From: Acidobacteriota bacterium
Lineage (GTDB): Bacteria > Acidobacteriota > Blastocatellia > RBC074
DNA length: 64,000 bases
Assembly: GCA_016710075.1 (NCBI GenBank)
Contig: JADJLO010000002.1
Coordinates: forward strand, 222,633-286,632
Direction of reading: 5' to 3'
In this document: positions 37,179 to 45,615 of the stretch, piece by piece
Layout of the letters: each line of letters begins with the position of its first letter
How positions within the stretch are numbered: the stretch's first letter is position 1
The notes under the pieces: model-generated
What the model was told of the DNA's origin: nothing
The model's input: the letters and a program-made list of their open reading frames with translations, nothing else
The model's database searches: none
Program-made: the position numbers and the translations under genes

Positions 37179-38347
37179 ATGCCGGGAGTGAAAGCATACA
37201 AGTTCGCGTTAAAAAACCAATCCCGCCTTTGAGCATGCCTGCGTTTTCACGCTCGATACTTGCCGTGAACTCTATAACGCCAGCCTTCAAGAGCGCCGGG
37301 ACGCCTATCAAATCAATCACGTCTCGCTCAACTACAATTCCCAATCGGCGCAGCTTCCCGGCATCAAAGCCTCCGCCCGGACGTTGCCGCCGTCTACAGT
37401 CAGGTGCTTCAAGACGTTCTGCGCCGATCTCAAAAGGCGTTCGACAACTTCTTTCGCCGCGTCAAGGCAGGTCAAGAACCGGGCTACCCAAGATTCAAGG
37501 GCAAGGCGTTCTTTGATTCGTTTGTCTATCCTCAGAGCGGTTTCCGTCTCGAAGGCGACAAACTGCACCTGAGCAAGATCGGCTCTTGCCGTGTCCGTCT
37601 ATCCCGTCCGATTGAAGGAGGGATCAAAACCTGTACAATCAAACGAGAAGCCGATGGCTGGTATGTCGTGTTTGCCGTTGAATGCAATCAATCCCGCTTC
37701 ATCCCGAAGACTGGGAAGGCGACGGGGATAGACCTCGGGATAGAGTGCTTTGCCGCCGTGTCCAATGGCGAGCGAGTTGAAAACCCGAAACATTACCGCG
37801 CCGCCGAAAGTGAACTCAAGAGAGCACAGCGCACCGTTGCGCGCCGAAGAACAAGCGCAGCAACCGACGCCGGAAGGCAATCAATATTCTGGCGAGGAAG
37901 CACCTGCATATCAAAGGCAGCGTGCCGACTTTCACCACAAAGACGGCGCTTGATGTGATTCGGCGTTACGATCACATCACCATCGAAGATTGAAACGTGT
38001 GCGGATGGTCAGGAATCACCATCTCGCCAAAAGCATCAGTGACGCGGGCTGGAACCAATTCGCCAGGATCCTCACAAGCAAGCTGCGAATGCTGGCCGTG
38101 AAGTGATTCTGGTGAACCCAGCCTATACGTCGCAAGACTGCTCCAGTGCGGCAGTCGCGTGCGCAAGTCTCTTGCGGTAAGAGAGCACCGTTGCATCAAC
38201 TGCGGTTTTGTTGCGCATCGTGATCATAATGCCGCCATTAACATTCAAAAGCGTGGGCAAAAGCGCGGGGCACGTGCTTCGGGGATGGGCTACGAAGCCC
38301 GTGTGAACCGAGAAGAATCCCCCACTATAGCCGGTCATCCGGTTTAG
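37179..38347 (+). pseudogene. tnpB: TnpB-type remnant, copy 2
   Basis: Very close to copy 1. The start MPGVKAYKFALK soon meets a stop after a frame change; the longest intact piece (37404-37958) covers FDNFFRRVKAGQEPGYPRFK to IDLGIECFAAVSNG with the first RuvC Asp. Later frameshifts near 37860, 37990, 38010 and 38140 separate it from the C-terminal CINCGFVAHRDHNAAINI. The first zinc-ribbon CxxC is disrupted (one C missing in CTCCAGTG near 38140). Confidence 0.8.
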
Positions 38348-38374
38348 TGGGGGAGGTGTCAACGAACTGCCGCT

Positions 38375-39376
38375 TCATTCCGTTATCGGCAGGTAAATGG
38401 TAAAGACGCTGCCCCGGCCGGGCCGGCTGCTGACCTCGATTTTGCCGTCGTGCATCTGAATGATCTGCCGGCAGGTGTAGAGGCCGAGCCCGAGCCCCCG
38501 CGGCTTGGTCGTGACGAACGGCGCGAACAGATCCCGCCTGATGAAATCTTCAGACATGCCGGTTCCAGTATCTGCAATGTCTATGATCGCAAGCTGCCCG
38601 CCGCCGTTGACCGTATCGTATACCTGAGTTCTGACATAAAGCCATCCGCCGGCTGGCATGGCATCGCGCGCATTTTCTGCAATGTTGAAGATTGCGTTTT
38701 CAATCAACAGGGCATCGGCCCAGACAGTCGGCAATTCACCATATTGCTCATTAAATCGAATGCCCACGGCCTCGCGCTGCAAGTTGATTACGGCGCCGCG
38801 CACGATCTCGTTGAGGTTGACGGGTATCTTGACGATGACCATCTCCTTCTGCTCGCGAAATCGGCGAACCATCTGATCCATCTTGTCGGTCGTGTCATTG
38901 AGAGTCCTGACGAGAGAATCACGGAAGGCGGGGTCAGTGTAATTGTCCAGGATATTTTGGCTCAGGCAATGCAGTCTGAAAGACAGATTCTTCATGTCAT
39001 GCACCAGAATCGAGCCAAGAATATTGAGAGACTCGATCCGCAGGGATTCGACCAGATGCCGTCCCATCTCGGCCAGACGCTCCCGCATGATTCTCAGGGC
39101 CTCGGAGATCTCGGCCGTTTCGGTCAGACGGGCTGTGCCGATTTCGCCGGTAAACTCACCGCGCGATGTGTCGTCAATGGCACTTCGAATTGCACTCAAA
39201 TCCCAGACCAGTCTGTTGAATTCGCTCCACGCCGCCCATCCGATCGCTCCAACCGCCACAAATACGATGATTGCGCGATAAGCGAGCGGGACGCCAAGAG
39301 CGCTCAAAAAGAGTTCTGCCGCCAGCACCATAAATATTGCCAGACCGAACAGTAATATTTTCCGTCGCAGACTCAT
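38375..39376 (-). CDS. PrsK-like membrane histidine kinase
   Basis: 333 residues: two membrane helices (about 5-27 and 33-50), a HAMP-like linker, then a kinase core with the unusual H-box LVHDMKNLSF (His126), N-box ENAIFNIAENARDAMP, G1 DTGTGM (269-274) and G2 GLGLGL (294-299). The VHD-KNL H-box is that of PrsK-type kinases rather than of the HExxP type. It would phosphorylate the PrsR-like regulator encoded downstream. There is no periplasmic sensor domain of note, so the signal may come from the membrane or the HAMP region. Confidence 0.88.
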   Translation of the reverse strand: MSLRRKILLFGLAIFMVLAAELFLSALGVPLAYRAIIVFVAVGAIGWAAWSEFNRLVWDLSAIRSAIDDTSRGEFTGEIGTARLTETAEISEALRIMRERLAEMGRHLVESLRIESLNILGSILVHDMKNLSFRLHCLSQNILDNYTDPAFRDSLVRTLNDTTDKMDQMVRRFREQKEMVIVKIPVNLNEIVRGAVINLQREAVGIRFNEQYGELPTVWADALLIENAIFNIAENARDAMPAGGWLYVRTQVYDTVNGGGQLAIIDIADTGTGMSEDFIRRDLFAPFVTTKPRGLGLGLYTCRQIIQMHDGKIEVSSRPGRGSVFTIYLPITE

Positions 39377-39504
39377 CGGTGTAGAATGCCGCCCATTACA
39401 TAAACTGCGGCGGGCAAAAGTGAAATCTTGAATTTCTTTTCTGAAGATTTTCGACCTGCCGTATTGCTGCTAAACATTTGTTACACAAACATCGAGTGTC
39501 GACT

Positions 39505-40597
39505 ATGGCCAGCGAAGGTTTCAATAGTACCTATGATCCGCAGCGCCCCGTTTGCCGCACAGGAATAGAGGCGCAGCCACTCGCCAACGGGATGGTCTAT
39601 ATCAGTCATCCTGAATTCTCGTCATTGATTATCAATAAAGAGTCCGGGGATTTCTACAGCTTTGCACCGGACTTGAGATTGAAGCGCTCAACGAGATCAT
39701 TCCGGAGCGGCTTGGTTTTCGCCTGACAATCGACCAGTTGCGTTCGAGCATCTCCATTTCGCTTCGCGCGGACTGTTTGTTGGATCGACCGAAGTCAGCC
39801 GCCACTACAGGCTTTTTGACGCATCGTGGCTCACCGCTCGTCTTGCCCCGCTGATGCGCTGGATCAAGACCAGATGGTTCGCGGCGGTCACTCTTCTTGC
39901 GTTTGTCGCAAGTCTTGTCCTTCTGTCGCTGAACTGGCACCGCTTTGTCGATGAAGTCGGGAACGCAGCGCTCGCTCATCCAATAGCATCGATATTACTT
40001 TACTATCTGACCTTCATTCCAGTGGCTCTGCTTCATGAGTTCGGCCATGCGACAGTGGTCCGTCATCACGGTGGCGAGGTCCCGGAAGTTGTCATTTCAG
40101 CAATGCTCATTTCGCCGTGTTGAGCAATACCTCCGTTCTCAGAGAGCGGGAGGCCATGATCTGGTATTTGAGTATGGGTACGGTTGTAGATGTCTGGGTG
40201 TGGCTTGTCCTCCCTCATCGCTTTCCATTTTTTCAGCCACTACCTGCTGTTGATGTTCGTCCTGCCTCAGACCATCTATTTTCTGATTTACAGCTATTCC
40301 ATCTTTAATAATTCGGATTATCTGAAGGTCGTGGCTTCCTGGCTGGGACAACCTGTGCCGTCCCGGCCCTGGAATTTTGTGCGCGACGGCTGGCGTCAGA
40401 GACCTGAATCAGACAATGCCAGGAAACTGCTTAATATCATGACGGTGAGTCTTGCAATAAAGATTATTATTACGACCCTACTGATCTGGACGTTCGCGAC
40501 GGGAGTATACCGGGTGCTCGTGCTCTATGCAATCTACAAGTTCCTCGTCTACCTCATCGGCAAATGGCCGGAATTCGCGCAGCGAATGAGGCGATAA
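39505..40597 (+). pseudogene. Second M50-type membrane protease-like protein, frameshifted
   Basis: ATG 39505 (MASEGFNSTYDPQRP) starts a soluble part that, after frame correction near 39670 and 39765, reads FAPGLEIEALNEIIPERLGF and LFVGSTEVSRHYRLFDASWL, perhaps also PqqD-like. The membrane part has LLHEFGHATVVRHHGGEVPEV with zinc motif HEFGH. Further frame changes near 40090-40215 lead to YLSMGTVVDVWVWLV and FFSHYLLLMFVLPQTIYFLI. The gene ends with a conserved basic tail at 40597. It lacks the HlyD arm of its relative at 32515; the following gene supplies one. Confidence 0.7.
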
Positions 40598-40602
40598 AAC
40601 AT

Positions 40603-40695
40603 AGATCACCAAACAGAAGAGAGATCACGAAACAGTAGAGAGATCACCAAACAGAAGAGAGATTACGAAACAGACGAAATAAACGAAACAGACGA
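40603..40695. repeat. Tandem repeat of a 19-base unit
   Basis: Four to five imperfect copies of AGAGATCACSAAACAGWAG between the M50 gene and the GAF/HlyD gene, the last ones shortened (ACGAAACAGACGAAA). Similar GAAACAG runs occur near 16662. Confidence 0.7.
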
Positions 40696-40766
40696 AAAGA
40701 AAATAACGGTTCATGATTCGTGTTTACTCCGCCCGTTTCGCAATCTTTCTTATGGAGGCCCCAATA

Positions 40767-43161
40767 ATGCCCGAAGGAAATCATGCCGACCAACTAGCTG
40801 AGTTTGCTCACGCGCTGTGTTCGGCTGACGATTACAGATCGCTGCTGACCACTATTGTTCAGGAGATCTGCCGCATTCTCGATACGGAAAATCTTCTTCT
40901 CTGGGTTTTGATAATCGCCAGAACGAGTTGATATGCGAAGCATCGAAGATGACCACGCTCAACCGGGCGCTTGCTCGTGAAGCCTGTCCGGCGGACACAG
41001 GGATACTCAGTCAGATGCTCCAGTCTGAGGTGCCTCGCAAACTGGATAACTTTCAGGCGACCCGTCACCTGTCGATCATTGAAGGGCAGATTTTGAGGTC
41101 GGCCCTGTTTGCGCCGATGCGCAACCGTACGCGCCCGATAGGCATCCTCGAGGCGATCAACAAGCGTGAAGGCCAGTTCAATGATGACGATCTTGCCTTG
41201 CTGGATTCCTGCGCCAAACTTGTAGCTCCGGCCGTCGCGGCCTGGCGATCGCAGGAAACAATGGGATCGGGAATGATGAACGCGGTCACCCGGCTGACGC
41301 TGCTCTTTGATGTCAGCCAGTCGTTCAACTCGACGATCGATATGGCCGAGCTCGCCCCGATCATCTGCAGCCGCACAGCCAACGTCATGGAGTCTGAGTC
41401 ATGCAGTCTCTGGCTGGTCCAGAAGCCGGAGATGATCTGCCGGGGAGTATTCGGAAATTACCGTGATGATCTGCCGGGCCATTCTGAAACCGCAGCGGGA
41501 ACGATAGTTGGAGATATGCTGCGCCTGGGAGATCCTCTGATCATCAACGATCTGCAGGATCCGCGCGCCGGCATCCGTCAGGTTAATATGAAAAGCGGCG
41601 CCGTCAACGGCGTCATCTGCGCGCCGGTTAAACATGAGGGCGAATGGCTCGGAGCGATCGAGATCATCAACCGCCACGATGGGAAAAAATTCACCGATGA
41701 TGATTCCACGCTGCTTGCCGAAATCGCTGCCCAGGCTGCCGCCGCTATCCGCAACGCTCAACGGCACGAAGCCGAACGAAAGGTCAAGGAACTCCAGGCG
41801 CTGCTCAATACCAGCCGTGAGATAACTTCATCGCTTGACCTCGATCGTATGCTGGCAATCGTGGTCAATCAGGCTGCGACCATTATCCCCTTTGATCGTT
41901 GTGCCATCGCACTGCAGAACAAAGGCCGGTATCAAATCAGCGCAATCGCGGGCGAGACGGAGGTGCGTCTGAAAGACCCTCAAATCAAGGCATGGAATGA
42001 GATCATCGACTGGGCAGGGGAGAACGGCAAGGAGCTGTACGTTTCTCGAAAAGACGACAAGATCGAGGCCGATCGCCCGGAGACGCGCGAGAAACTCGCC
42101 GCCCATTTCAAGGATTCCGGAATGAACAGCTTCTATGCTCTGCCGCTCAATGACGAGGAAGGGCAGCTTGGAGTCCTTTCTCTTGAAAGCAAGACTCCCG
42201 AATTCCTTTCACCCTCAAATCTCGAACTGCTCAAGATCTTCGCCGGCCAGTCCACAGTGGCAATTCGCAATGCACAGCTCTACAGACAGGTTCCACTGAT
42301 CGGCGCACTTGAGCCTATCGTTGCCCGCAAACGCGCTTTCCAGGCACTTCCCAGAGCAGAGACGCATGGCGACATTGATTGGCGCCATCGTCGTACTCCT
42401 CCTGACATTCTTCCCCTGGAACCTCAAAGTCGGCGGAGCTTCTTATGTGCTGCCGACGAGCACCTCGCCGGTCAACGCCCAGGTTGAAGGCATGATCGAT
42501 CGCGTCAATTTTCGCGAAGGGGATGTCGTCACCGCCGGTGCCGTGATTGCCACACTTCGCAGCGATGAATATCTGCTCAATCTGAATGAAGCGAAAACTC
42601 GCTATGACATCACTTCCCGCGAAGTGAGGAGACTGCAGGGAATCGGCGCTGCCGCGTCCGCTCAGATCGAAGGCGTCAAACTCGATCAGGCTCAGCGGGA
42701 GATCGCGATGTATCAATCCAAACTCGAGCTGACTCAGATTCGCGCCCAGGCCGACGGCGTCATCGTTACTCCGCGCCTTGAAGAGAGAGTCGGGCGCTTC
42801 ATTCAGCGGGGAGAAGTTTTTTTGCGAGACGGCTGATATTGATCCCGTCGTTATCGAGACGGCAGTTCCGGAAGACGATATCGGTTTTGTCGCCCAGGGG
42901 CAGGAAGTCTGGCTCAAGTCCAATGCCTTTCCTTCGCGCAAAGTCATTGGACGTGTCACTCTCATCAGCCCGCAGGCTGCGACCGAACAGGGGGAACGTG
43001 TCTTCATCGTTCATGCTGCCGTCGAAAACCACGATCGGGCTCTGCGGACGGGCATGCTTGGCCGTGCCAAAATTCTCACCGGCAATCGCAGCATCGGCTT
43101 TGTCCTTCTCCGCGACCCGCTCAGATGGATCCGCAAGCAGATCTGGGCGTTGATGCCTTAG
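40767..43161 (+). pseudogene. GAF-sensor / transmembrane / HlyD adaptor fusion, frameshifted
   Basis: ATG 40767 has GGAGG eight bases upstream. Corrected for frame changes near 40902, 42355 and 42825 it is one protein of about 800 residues: three GAF-type sensor domains (the second around SQSFNSTIDMAELAPIICSR, the third around TSREITSSLDLDRML), one membrane helix (MATLIGAIVVLLLTFFPWNL) and a HlyD arm (VNAQVEGMIDRVNFREGDVV, coiled coil, LTQIRAQADGVIVTPRLEER, then a barrel to GMLGRAKI). Sensor domains would be cytoplasmic and the adaptor periplasmic, so a cytoplasmic ligand could gate export. Confidence 0.75.
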
Positions 43162-43228
43162 CATGGAGTACCGCTTTCAGGCGGTCAGACATGGAATCAG
43201 GATAACCGCCTGAAGGCGGTACTCCATG
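43162..43228. repeat. REP-like palindromic unit with GCCTTCAGGCGG core
   Basis: CATGGAGTACCGC (43162-43174) pairs with GCGGTACTCCATG (43216-43228), and inner TTTCAGGCGGT pairs with ACCGCCTGAAG. Related units lie at about 44070 and 45506-45612 and, partially, near 52665. Confidence 0.75.
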
Positions 43229-43264
43229 CATAAGCCGTACTCGGAACTACTCAAAACAAATGAA

Positions 43265-43705
43265 CTAAAGCGTATGAACTGTGAAGCCGGCCTGATCTGC
43301 TGCTTCTGCCAGCTTTGAGTCAAAACAAACGAAAGGCCTTCGGCGAGGGCGTTCCTGACACCAGGCAAGCGCCGCAGCCAGTTGAAACGCGTCGAGAGAA
43401 CGCAGTTGATATTGAACAGGAATCCCTTTTGCCAGCCGCTTCAACATCTCTGTCGGATTTACTTCACGAACAATAATCTGGAACTGTTCCCAGCGTTTGA
43501 TTGAAGTATTGAGCTCACGAACAGAAATCTGGCTTTCCTGATGCAAACGAGCCAGCGCGCTATAGACTTCAGCTGATGTTCCCCACCAGATAACTGGTTT
43601 ATTGAATAGTCGGAACAATGTTGTTGATCGACTTGTCAAACCCGCCTTTGTGCAGCAGAGAGGAATCAGCGCGCTTGTATCCCAGAATGCGATTTCAGTC
43701 TTCAT
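43265..43705 (-). CDS. PIN-domain toxin, VapC-like
   Basis: About 146 residues, starting MKTEIAFWDTSALIPLCC (ATG 43705; ATG 43714 is also possible). PIN acidic residues appear in WDTSAL, TSAEVYSAL, SLDAFQLAAAL and FVCFDSKLAEAA. The start overlaps the antitoxin stop region by about ten bases, the normal order for a vapBC-type operon. VapC toxins cleave specific RNAs. Confidence 0.82.
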   Translation of the reverse strand: MKTEIAFWDTSALIPLCCTKAGLTSRSTTLFRLFNKPVIWWGTSAEVYSALARLHQESQISVRELNTSIKRWEQFQIIVREVNPTEMLKRLAKGIPVQYQLRSLDAFQLAAALAWCQERPRRRPFVCFDSKLAEAADQAGFTVHTL

Positions 43706-43985
43706 CACGCTCATCCCTCACTGCCTTAGCGGCACGCTTTTCACTGACACTCGTACCTTTCCACTTCCAGAATGACGGCGGCAATTTTTCACTCTCCGGA
43801 AGAGTGATCACACCTGCGGCAACCAGTGCCATTTCTTCTATTTCATCACCACCCTGCCGAGTCAACGGAACGATCCTGGCTATGGGCCGATTGCGATCGC
43901 GCACAATAATCTCTTCACCTCGCTGAACATCAGCAAGATAGCTGCTCAGCCTGCTTTTCAATTCACTGACATTCGCTGTTTTCAT
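43695..43985 (-). CDS. Phd/YefM-type antitoxin
   Basis: A 96-residue protein starting MKTANVSELKSRLSSYLADV with GEEIIVRDRNRPIARIVPL, the signature of Phd/YefM antitoxins that bind DNA and neutralise the toxin. The C-terminal acidic and basic tail is where the toxin binds. It lies directly upstream of, and overlaps, the PIN toxin gene. Confidence 0.85.
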   Translation of the reverse strand: MKTANVSELKSRLSSYLADVQRGEEIIVRDRNRPIARIVPLTRQGGDEIEEMALVAAGVITLPESEKLPPSFWKWKGTSVSEKRAAKAVRDERDED

Positions 43986-44115
43986 GCTCTCTCCATATTC
44001 TGACCATTATGGTCATATTCAAGACCTCCGGTCAAGCAGCATTCCAATTTGAGGCACCGCGTGTGGATCTCCGCCTTCAGGCGGAATGTAATCGTTTGAC
44101 GAAGCTGTGCTCCAT

Positions 44116-45480
44116 TCAGCGAGTATACCTGCCGCTGGGTATCCTGACGGGACCGGGATGAAAAAACTTCTCCGGCGTCATGACACCGTCTTTTTTGAAG
44201 ACCATTCCGTTCTTCATGACGAACTGCACCCTGCGAAGCGCGTCTATGTCGGTGAGCGGATCGCCGGCAACGGCTATCAGATCGGCATAAAAGCCGGGTT
44301 TGATCGGTCCGCGCTCCTTGATGATGTCGGCCGCCTTGTAACCATTGATGGTGATTGCGCGCAGGATGTCGGCTGCGGGAATCCTGGCCGCCTTCCACGT
44401 ATCGAGAAAAGCGATGGTCAGATCGCCGCGGCTCAGCCATTCGCCGGTCTTCTCGTCTTTCATCCTTTCATTCCAGTAATCGAAATCGGTTGAGTATGTG
44501 AGCTGCACTTTCTTTTCCCATGCATCTCGCAGCTTGTCGACCGTTTGCCTGAACGCATTTTCAGTTCCGCGATAGTTGGTGTAGGGGGTGTCGGTGCCGG
44601 CAAGGAAGATGCCCTTCTCTGCCATCTGGCGATGATGTTCCGGCGTCAGCGCGTTGCCGTGACCGATGATGTAAATGCCGGCGTCAATCGCCCGCTGCGC
44701 TCCTTCCGGAGTCTGCACATGACCCTCGACCTTGCAGCCTCCTTTCGCGGCCTCGCTGATCGCCAGCTTGATATCTTCGACCGAGTAACCCCACGGTTTG
44801 CAGTCGATGCAGAGTTTGATCGTCCTCGCCCCAAAGAGCATGTTTTCGCGCACGGCGCGCACGATCTCGTCATGGCTGTTGGCATCCAGGTATTCCGGAT
44901 AGACGATGTTGTGCTGCTTGTACATCTCCGGCGTTGGCCAGAGCTGCCCGCCCGTTCCGCCGATGATGATTCCTGACGGAATGACCGTCGGCCCCGGCAG
45001 CCAGCCCTGCTCGATAGCCTGTCGCAATGCCGTATCGGCATACATCCCGTTGTTGCCGACATCGCGAATGACTGTGAATCCCGCGTTGAGCAGCTGAATG
45101 CCGTTGGATGCCGCCTGAATCGCGCGCAGCGGCGTCGATTCCATGACATAGGTCAGGTAGTAGTAATTGTTCTCCGGCTGTTCCTTGTAGGTCATCGCCA
45201 TGTGAGTGTGCGCGTCCACCAGACCCGGCATGACCGTGAGCTTCGACAGATCAATAACCGTCGCGCCGGCTGGAATGGCCAGGTTGGCCCCGACCGCCTT
45301 GATCTTCTCACCCTCGATGATGATCACCTGGTTGACGGCTGCAGTCCCGGTCTCAGGGTCAATCAACCGACCCGCCCTGATCGCCGTGATCGGAGCGGGT
45401 TGCGATGGTGTCTGTGCCACAACAACATTCCCTGCGAACAATGCCACGAGCAGTAATAACAAAACTGAAATTTTATTCAT
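44116..45480 (-). CDS. Exported metal-dependent amidohydrolase
   Basis: About 454 residues. The start MNKISVLLLLLVALFAGN gives a signal peptide; ATG 45480 is chosen because GGAG lies six bases upstream, though two more ATG codons precede it in tandem. Metal ligands appear in PGLVDAHTHMAM, KVEGHVQTP, IIGHGNAL and TDTPY, and the barrel ends with PGFYADLIAV. It belongs to the imidazolonepropionase/prolidase-like branch seen as secreted enzymes in soil bacteria. Substrate unknown. Confidence 0.88.
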   Translation of the reverse strand: MNKISVLLLLLVALFAGNVVVAQTPSQPAPITAIRAGRLIDPETGTAAVNQVIIIEGEKIKAVGANLAIPAGATVIDLSKLTVMPGLVDAHTHMAMTYKEQPENNYYYLTYVMESTPLRAIQAASNGIQLLNAGFTVIRDVGNNGMYADTALRQAIEQGWLPGPTVIPSGIIIGGTGGQLWPTPEMYKQHNIVYPEYLDANSHDEIVRAVRENMLFGARTIKLCIDCKPWGYSVEDIKLAISEAAKGGCKVEGHVQTPEGAQRAIDAGIYIIGHGNALTPEHHRQMAEKGIFLAGTDTPYTNYRGTENAFRQTVDKLRDAWEKKVQLTYSTDFDYWNERMKDEKTGEWLSRGDLTIAFLDTWKAARIPAADILRAITINGYKAADIIKERGPIKPGFYADLIAVAGDPLTDIDALRRVQFVMKNGMVFKKDGVMTPEKFFHPGPVRIPSGRYTR

Positions 45481-45505
45481 CATCATCTCCTGTTGTTTAG
45501 TATGA

Positions 45506-45612
45506 AGTACCGGCATGGAGTACCGGCTGGAATACCGCCTTCAGGCGGTTACGCTTGATCCCGTGTCTGACCGCCCGAAAGGCGTTACTCCATGCCGTTA
45601 CTCCATGCCGGC
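45506..45612. repeat. Cluster of REP-like units (CATGGAGTA / GCCTTCAGGCGG)
   Basis: GGCATGGAGTACCGG, CCGCCTTCAGGCGG and two ACTCCATGCCG segments, the same family as 43162-43228. It fills the whole space between two convergent-looking minus-strand genes. Confidence 0.7.
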
Positions 45613-45615
45613 TTT

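Larger units (their letters stand above)
36992..38362. mobile_element. IS200/IS605-type element, copy 2 (degenerate)
   Basis: It shares both ends with copy 1 (left hairpins from AGCCGCCATCTTGGGCGG; right hairpin 38329-38353; border GTGTCAA at 38362). It sits between the histidine kinase stop (38375) and the response regulator start (36955), 13 and 36 bases away, so it splits a two-component operon. Its tnpA deletion differs from that of copy 1, so the two copies degenerated separately. Confidence 0.87.

Noticed and set aside
38450..39355. 301-residue plus-strand frame
   Set aside because: Antisense of the histidine kinase, which has all kinase motifs; no ribosome site.
43982..44440. 152-residue minus-strand frame beside the antitoxin
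   Set aside because: Out-of-frame overlap with the 3' end of the amidohydrolase; no homology or ribosome site.
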